This document shows positions 26,571 to 29,874 of a stretch of DNA of 29,874 nucleotides, in pieces (positions within the stretch are counted from its first letter, which is position 1; each line of letters begins with the position of its first letter). A program made the position numbers and the translations under genes. Source of the stretch: an uncultured Opitutales bacterium (lineage in GTDB: Bacteria > Verrucomicrobiota > Verrucomicrobiia > Opitutales > Intestinicryptomonadaceae). The notes under the pieces were generated by a model. The model saw only the letters and a list, made by a program, of their open reading frames with translations, was not told the origin of the DNA and made no database searches. The stretch is taken from contig URAJ01000027.1 of assembly GCA_900545715.1 (NCBI GenBank), forward strand, positions 1 to 29,874, given 5' to 3'.

Positions 26571-27014
26571 AGTTTTACAATAATGCAGTTTTATCTAAAA
26601 GTAGGCAAGATTCTTTTGAAGGGTTTTGCCTCCATTTTGTTCCGCTCCGAAATAAAATACCGCGCGTCGCATTTTTTGCAGGCTGTTTTCCTTATTTTGC
26701 GCAACTTTAAAATATTCGGTTTTGAAGGCGGACACTTTTACCGCGCCTATATTTTACGCGAGAGTGTAAGCAAGGCGCGCAAGCGGCGATTATATTTGAA
26801 AGGTGCGTTGGGTGCAAATAAGGCGTGCAGGCGGCAGTTGTATTTTGAAGCCGCGCGGTTATAGCCTATTTTATGTAGGCGCGCGGGCGCTTGCGCACTT
26901 TATAGAAGATTCCCCATTTTATTTTTTGCTCTAACTTTTCGGCGGATTTTATTGGACGGCAATGGAGAATTAGAGACTTGCAAAAAAGCGCGCTTTCGGG
27001 TTTCATGTGGGGCG
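26571..27014. other. Divergent intergenic region of 444 bases with a short tandem repeat
   Basis: It separates trxB from hemG and should hold both promoters, which I cannot place with confidence. A 36-base unit at 26772-26807 recurs at 26820-26855 with 27 of 36 bases the same, period 48. It lies in a 93-codon open frame listed separately. Confidence 0.4.
26583..26864 (+). CDS. Doubtful small basic ORF with a 16-residue repeat
   Basis: A 93-codon frame with ATG start 12 bases upstream of the trxB start on the opposite strand, no Shine-Dalgarno, no signal or known motif. The 48-base repeat reads as [13 protein letters not shown] and [13 protein letters not shown]. In-frame period and basic, aromatic content could mean a small protein or a decayed gene. 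Coding character is weak and it may be chance. Confidence 0.2.
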   Translation: MQFYLKVGKILLKGFASILFRSEIKYRASHFLQAVFLILRNFKIFGFEGGHFYRAYILRESVSKARKRRLYLKGALGANKACRRQLYFEAARL

Positions 27015-28391
27015 ATGGAAAATAAAAAGGCTATTGTCGTGGGAGGCGGCGTGAGCGGATTGTCCGCCGCTTGGGAGCTTAAAAATAAGGGATTTGAAGT
27101 CACCGTCATCGAAAGGCGCGACGCCGCGGGAGGGGTAATACACACGTTTGAATCGGGAGGGTTCCGCGCCGAAAGCGGTACAAATTCCGTAATGGTGACA
27201 AGCCCGAGGCTTCTTAAATTTTTTGAGGACGCAGGTCTTGGCGAAAAAGTCGAGCGCTCAAAGCCCGCCGCGAAAAAGCGGTTTTTTGTCCGCGGAGGAA
27301 AGCCGCGCGCGGTGCCGATGGGGCCATTGTCGCTCCTGTTTACGCGCCTGTTCTCGTTTTTCGGGAAATTGCGGCTTTTCATGGAGCCGTTTGTGGGGCG
27401 CTCCAACCCCGACAGCGAACCGAGCGTGGAAGAGTTCTCGGAGCGCAGGCTCGGCAAGGACGTTTCCGACTACGCGATAAACCCTTTTATGGCGGGCGTC
27501 TATGGCGGTGATCCCAAGCGGCTTTCCATAAAATACGCCTTTCCCGCGTTTTGGAATTTTGAGCAAAAGTACGGCTCGATTATCCGCGGAGCTATAAAAT
27601 CCATGAAGGAAAAAAAGGCCGCCGGGAACATTTTTAAGCCCGTGATGATCTCTTTTGAAGGCGGCATGGGAACTCTCATCAAAAAATTGTCGGAGGATAT
27701 TGGCGACGGATTGAAAACGTCCGCGCGCCTCATATCTATTGACTCCACGGCCGACGGCAGATGGGAGGTGTCTTGGGGCACGAATACCGAGGATTGCTGC
27801 GATACTTACGACGCGCTCGTCATTGCAGTTCCCGCGCCGGATTTAAAATCTCTGCCTGTGGGGGGCGCGCTCGCTGCCGCGCTGGAGCCTCTCTCTAAAA
27901 TTGTGTACGCGCCCGTTGCAACCTATTCTATGGGCTTTAAGCGGCAAGATGTATCGCACAAGCTCGACGGCTTTGGCGCGCTTATACCGCAGCGCGAGGA
28001 TTTCTCTATTCTCGGCTCGCTTTTTGTATCGAGCATATTTTGCGGGCGCGCGCCGGAGGGGTTTGTCACGCTCACAAACTATGTCGGGGGCACGCGCCAT
28101 CCGGAACTGGCGGCGCTTCCGCAGGAGGAAATGAGAAAAGTCGTATTGCGCGACGTCCGAAAACTCTTGGGGGTAAAATCGGAGCCAGCCTTTGAAAAAA
28201 TGTTCTATTGGGAACATGCAATCCCTCAGTACAATATCGGATATGGGGATATAATCGAATCCGCTTCAGAGGCTGAAAAACACTTCAATTCGCTCGCCCT
28301 CATAGGCTCATACCGCGGCGGAGTCGGAGTAGGCGCCTGCATAGAAAACGCCCTAAAAGCGGCGGATTCCGTTGCCGAAAAATGCAAGTGA
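27015..28391 (+). CDS. hemG: Protoporphyrinogen oxidase (FAD, HemY/PPOX type)
   Basis: A 458-residue flavoprotein that oxidises protoporphyrinogen IX to protoporphyrin IX. The N-terminal dinucleotide site AIVVGGGVSGLSAAWELKNKGFEVTVIERRDAAGG, then FRAESGTNSV, is typical of PPOX/amine oxidase FAD enzymes. NPFMAGVYGGDPKRLSIKYAFP (about residues 155-176) is specific to the PPOX branch, and the end YRGGVGVGACIENALKAAD is the FAD C-terminal motif. A frame upstream from TTG 26952 adds 21 residues with no family match, so ATG 27015 with GTGGGG before it is preferred. It overlaps hemH by ten bases from ATG, or four bases (GTGA) if hemH starts at GTG 28388. The gene may depend on oxygen or a respiratory acceptor. 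Confidence 0.93.
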   Translation: MENKKAIVVGGGVSGLSAAWELKNKGFEVTVIERRDAAGGVIHTFESGGFRAESGTNSVMVTSPRLLKFFEDAGLGEKVERSKPAAKKRFFVRGGKPRAVPMGPLSLLFTRLFSFFGKLRLFMEPFVGRSNPDSEPSVEEFSERRLGKDVSDYAINPFMAGVYGGDPKRLSIKYAFPAFWNFEQKYGSIIRGAIKSMKEKKAAGNIFKPVMISFEGGMGTLIKKLSEDIGDGLKTSARLISIDSTADGRWEVSWGTNTEDCCDTYDALVIAVPAPDLKSLPVGGALAAALEPLSKIVYAPVATYSMGFKRQDVSHKLDGFGALIPQREDFSILGSLFVSSIFCGRAPEGFVTLTNYVGGTRHPELAALPQEEMRKVVLRDVRKLLGVKSEPAFEKMFYWEHAIPQYNIGYGDIIESASEAEKHFNSLALIGSYRGGVGVGACIENALKAADSVAEKCK

Positions 28392-29311
28392 AAAAGGCAT
28401 TCATACTCGTAAACACCGGAAGCCCGTCGGAACTGTCGGTCGGGGCGGCAAAATCTTTCTTGCGCCAATTTTTGTCGGATCCGGAAGTTATTTCGGCGCC
28501 GTTTTTCATACGCTATCCGCTCGCGTACCGCATTGCCTCTAAAAGGGCGGAAGCGTATCTCGAAAACCTAAAAAAAATATCGATAAACGGCGTTCCGAGG
28601 CTTCGGGCGACATGCTCGGCTCTCGCGCGGAAAATATCATCGATTACGGCTGTTGACACCTTCGCGGCATACCGCTACGGAGGGGATTCGATTGCCGATA
28701 CAGTGCGGGCGGCGCGCTCTCTGGGCGCGCGGGAATTCAGGTTTGTGCCGATGTTCCCGCAGTCGGCCTCTTCAACGACTCTTAGCGTTAAGAAGGAGGT
28801 ATTCGCCCACCGCCGTGAGGGCGAGCGTTTTCTATTTAAGGAAAACTACTTTGAAGACGCCGCATACGTTTCGGCTCTCGCAAATTCATTTAAAAAATAC
28901 GGCGACAGAAGCCTGACTGTTTTGGCGTCTTTCCACTCAATACCCGTCTCCCAAAATTCGCGGACAGATTATTCCGGACAGTGCTTAAAGACTGTCGAGA
29001 AGTTCGCCTCGGCGGCGGAGATATCCGATGTGTCGCTCGCATGGCAGTCGCAAATGGGCGGGATTGTAAAGTGGCTCTTGCCCTCCGCCACTGAGACGGC
29101 CGAAAAAATGGCAAAAGACGGCTCGTACGGAATAAATGTAATATGCCCGGGCTTCGCATGCGACTGCACTGAAACGCTCATTGAAATCGACGGCGATTTG
29201 CGGAAAGTTTTTCTTGGCGCTGGCGGAAAAATATTCAATTATATCCCGTGCCTTAACGATTCGGCCGACCACGCTGTAATGTTTTCTGAAATTTTCGAGA
29301 GGATGAAATGA
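28382..29311 (+). CDS. hemH: Ferrochelatase
   Basis: A 309-residue enzyme that inserts Fe2+ into protoporphyrin IX, the last step to heme. The N-terminal ILVNTGSPSELS is the family start. FVPMFPQSASSTT matches the PQ(Y/S)S..TT block, LASFHSIPVSQ contains the catalytic His185, WQSQMGG and VICPGFACDCTETLIEID follow, with Glu264 as the second active-site residue. It is slightly shorter than the common 320-350 residues. Cysteines in CPGFACDC are reminiscent of metal-binding forms, but a [2Fe-2S] site cannot be claimed. The start may be ATG 28382 or GTG 28388; both overlap hemG. Its stop overlaps the next start as ATGA, so heme synthesis and the following cytochrome gene are coupled. Confidence 0.95.
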   Translation: MQVKKAFILVNTGSPSELSVGAAKSFLRQFLSDPEVISAPFFIRYPLAYRIASKRAEAYLENLKKISINGVPRLRATCSALARKISSITAVDTFAAYRYGGDSIADTVRAARSLGAREFRFVPMFPQSASSTTLSVKKEVFAHRREGERFLFKENYFEDAAYVSALANSFKKYGDRSLTVLASFHSIPVSQNSRTDYSGQCLKTVEKFASAAEISDVSLAWQSQMGGIVKWLLPSATETAEKMAKDGSYGINVICPGFACDCTETLIEIDGDLRKVFLGAGGKIFNYIPCLNDSADHAVMFSEIFERMK

Positions 29312-29874
29312 TTTTTGCTGCGTTGATATTTCTTGCAGGTGCGCTCTACGGAGTTTCGGCGTACTTCGGGGCGGGCGGAGCCGAGGGGAAGTCCCTAAAA
29401 ACGGCGCTGGCGGGATTCGCTGCGCATACGGCGGCCCTCGTATGGTTTGTGGCGCACTACGGAAAATTTCCGACCAGCACGCCTTACGGGCTGCTCGAAA
29501 TAATAGTCTGGACTTTTGTCCTGATACAGACGGGAGCGGCTCTCTTCGGCCTGAAATTTACGGGGGTGTTCTCTATGCTTCCGGCTTGCGTACTGGCGCT
29601 ATTGCCGCTCGGGTGCCCCGCGTTTGTGAAGTCGGTCGGCGGCGGCGGGGAGGCGTCGGCGGCGGTCGGTATGCACGCGATTCTTGCGCTCGTTTCGTAC
29701 GCATTCGTGGCGGCTGCGGCGTGCTTCGGAATTTTGTATATTTTGCAAAGGCGCTCGCTGAGGGACAAGTCGCGCGGAATCTTTTCGCGGCTGTTGCCGT
29801 CGCTCGAAACGCTCGACAGGCTCGGGGCGATGTCTGTCGGGGGCTCGGGGTTTTCTATGCTAATATCTGCGGCG
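29308..29874 (+). CDS. ccsA: Cytochrome c assembly protein, CcsA/HemX-like (3' end outside window)
   Basis: The frame opens at ATG 29308, which overlaps the hemH stop as ATGA, and stays open for 189 codons to the window end. Hydrophobic segments alternate (MIFAALIFLAGALYGVSAYF, LAGFAAHTAALVWFVAHYG, then a helix near VFSMLPACVLALLPLGC). The block MHAILALVSYAFVAAAACF then LPSLETLDRL is the conserved HxxLxxxxYAxxxxA... and LPxLExLxRL of CcsA/HemX-type proteins that carry heme in the inner membrane. Position after hemG and hemH fits a role in heme handling for c-type cytochromes or in control of heme synthesis. I cannot separate CcsA from HemX/YpjD types. Confidence 0.85.
   Translation, partial: MIFAALIFLAGALYGVSAYFGAGGAEGKSLKTALAGFAAHTAALVWFVAHYGKFPTSTPYGLLEIIVWTFVLIQTGAALFGLKFTGVFSMLPACVLALLPLGCPAFVKSVGGGGEASAAVGMHAILALVSYAFVAAAACFGILYILQRRSLRDKSRGIFSRLLPSLETLDRLGAMSVGGSGFSMLISAA

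Noticed and set aside
1..29874. tRNA, rRNA and CRISPR elements
   Set aside because: I looked for T-loop motifs, long conserved rRNA stretches and regularly spaced repeats and found none.

Overview
The window looks like a chromosomal segment of a Gram-negative bacterium of the Verrucomicrobia, probably an Opitutae-like or related PVC lineage. This is inferred from family content and not from a marker gene. The supporting signs are PEP-CTERM surface proteins, outer-membrane beta-barrels, an LPS-export permease, a large secreted GH106 rhamnosidase, AT-rich gaps, and many starts without a clear Shine-Dalgarno. I found no rRNA, tRNA, CRISPR array or complete mobile element.

Left part (1-5.9 kb): the end of an IS30-family transposase is followed by two PEP-CTERM surface proteins of one paralogous type, with a long-chain OprP-like porin between them. 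This is the most accessory-looking stretch. The first PEP-CTERM gene is visibly AT-richer than the housekeeping genes.

Methyl cycle (6.1-9.8 kb): metK and ahcY are separated by one base and make and recycle the SAM/SAH pair. A small Gcw_chp-type outer-membrane barrel follows 43 bases later, and a strong terminator closes the unit. The metK leader holds a five-codon ORF that overlaps the metK start. A gene-poor, AT-rich convergent gap of about 1.1 kb comes next, with a possible decayed barrel end and an orphan promoter.

Middle (10.9-15.7 kb): an LptF/LptG-type permease (minus strand) diverges from glycogen phosphorylase glgP (plus strand). A Frm2-like nitroreductase follows on the minus strand.

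Polysaccharide locus (16-21.4 kb): a secreted protein of unrecognised family (minus strand) diverges from a 1265-residue GH106 alpha-L-rhamnosidase, suggesting joint use of rhamnose-containing glycans.

Minus-strand operon (26.6-22.0 kb): trxB, prmA, a YhaM-like HD exoribonuclease, rdgB and a secreted galM are tightly packed, with two ATGA overlaps, and end at a clear terminator. It joins redox, translation, RNA turnover and nucleotide-pool cleaning to a sugar epimerase that carries a signal peptide.

Right part (27.0-29.9 kb): hemG, hemH and a CcsA/HemX-type cytochrome c assembly gene (cut by the window end) overlap in series, linking the last steps of heme synthesis to heme delivery for c-type cytochromes.

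I did not find a clearly new multi-gene system. The best leads are the metK leader, the GH106 pair with its unknown partner, the gene-free gaps with promoter-like and hairpin signals, and the secreted galM inside a housekeeping operon.
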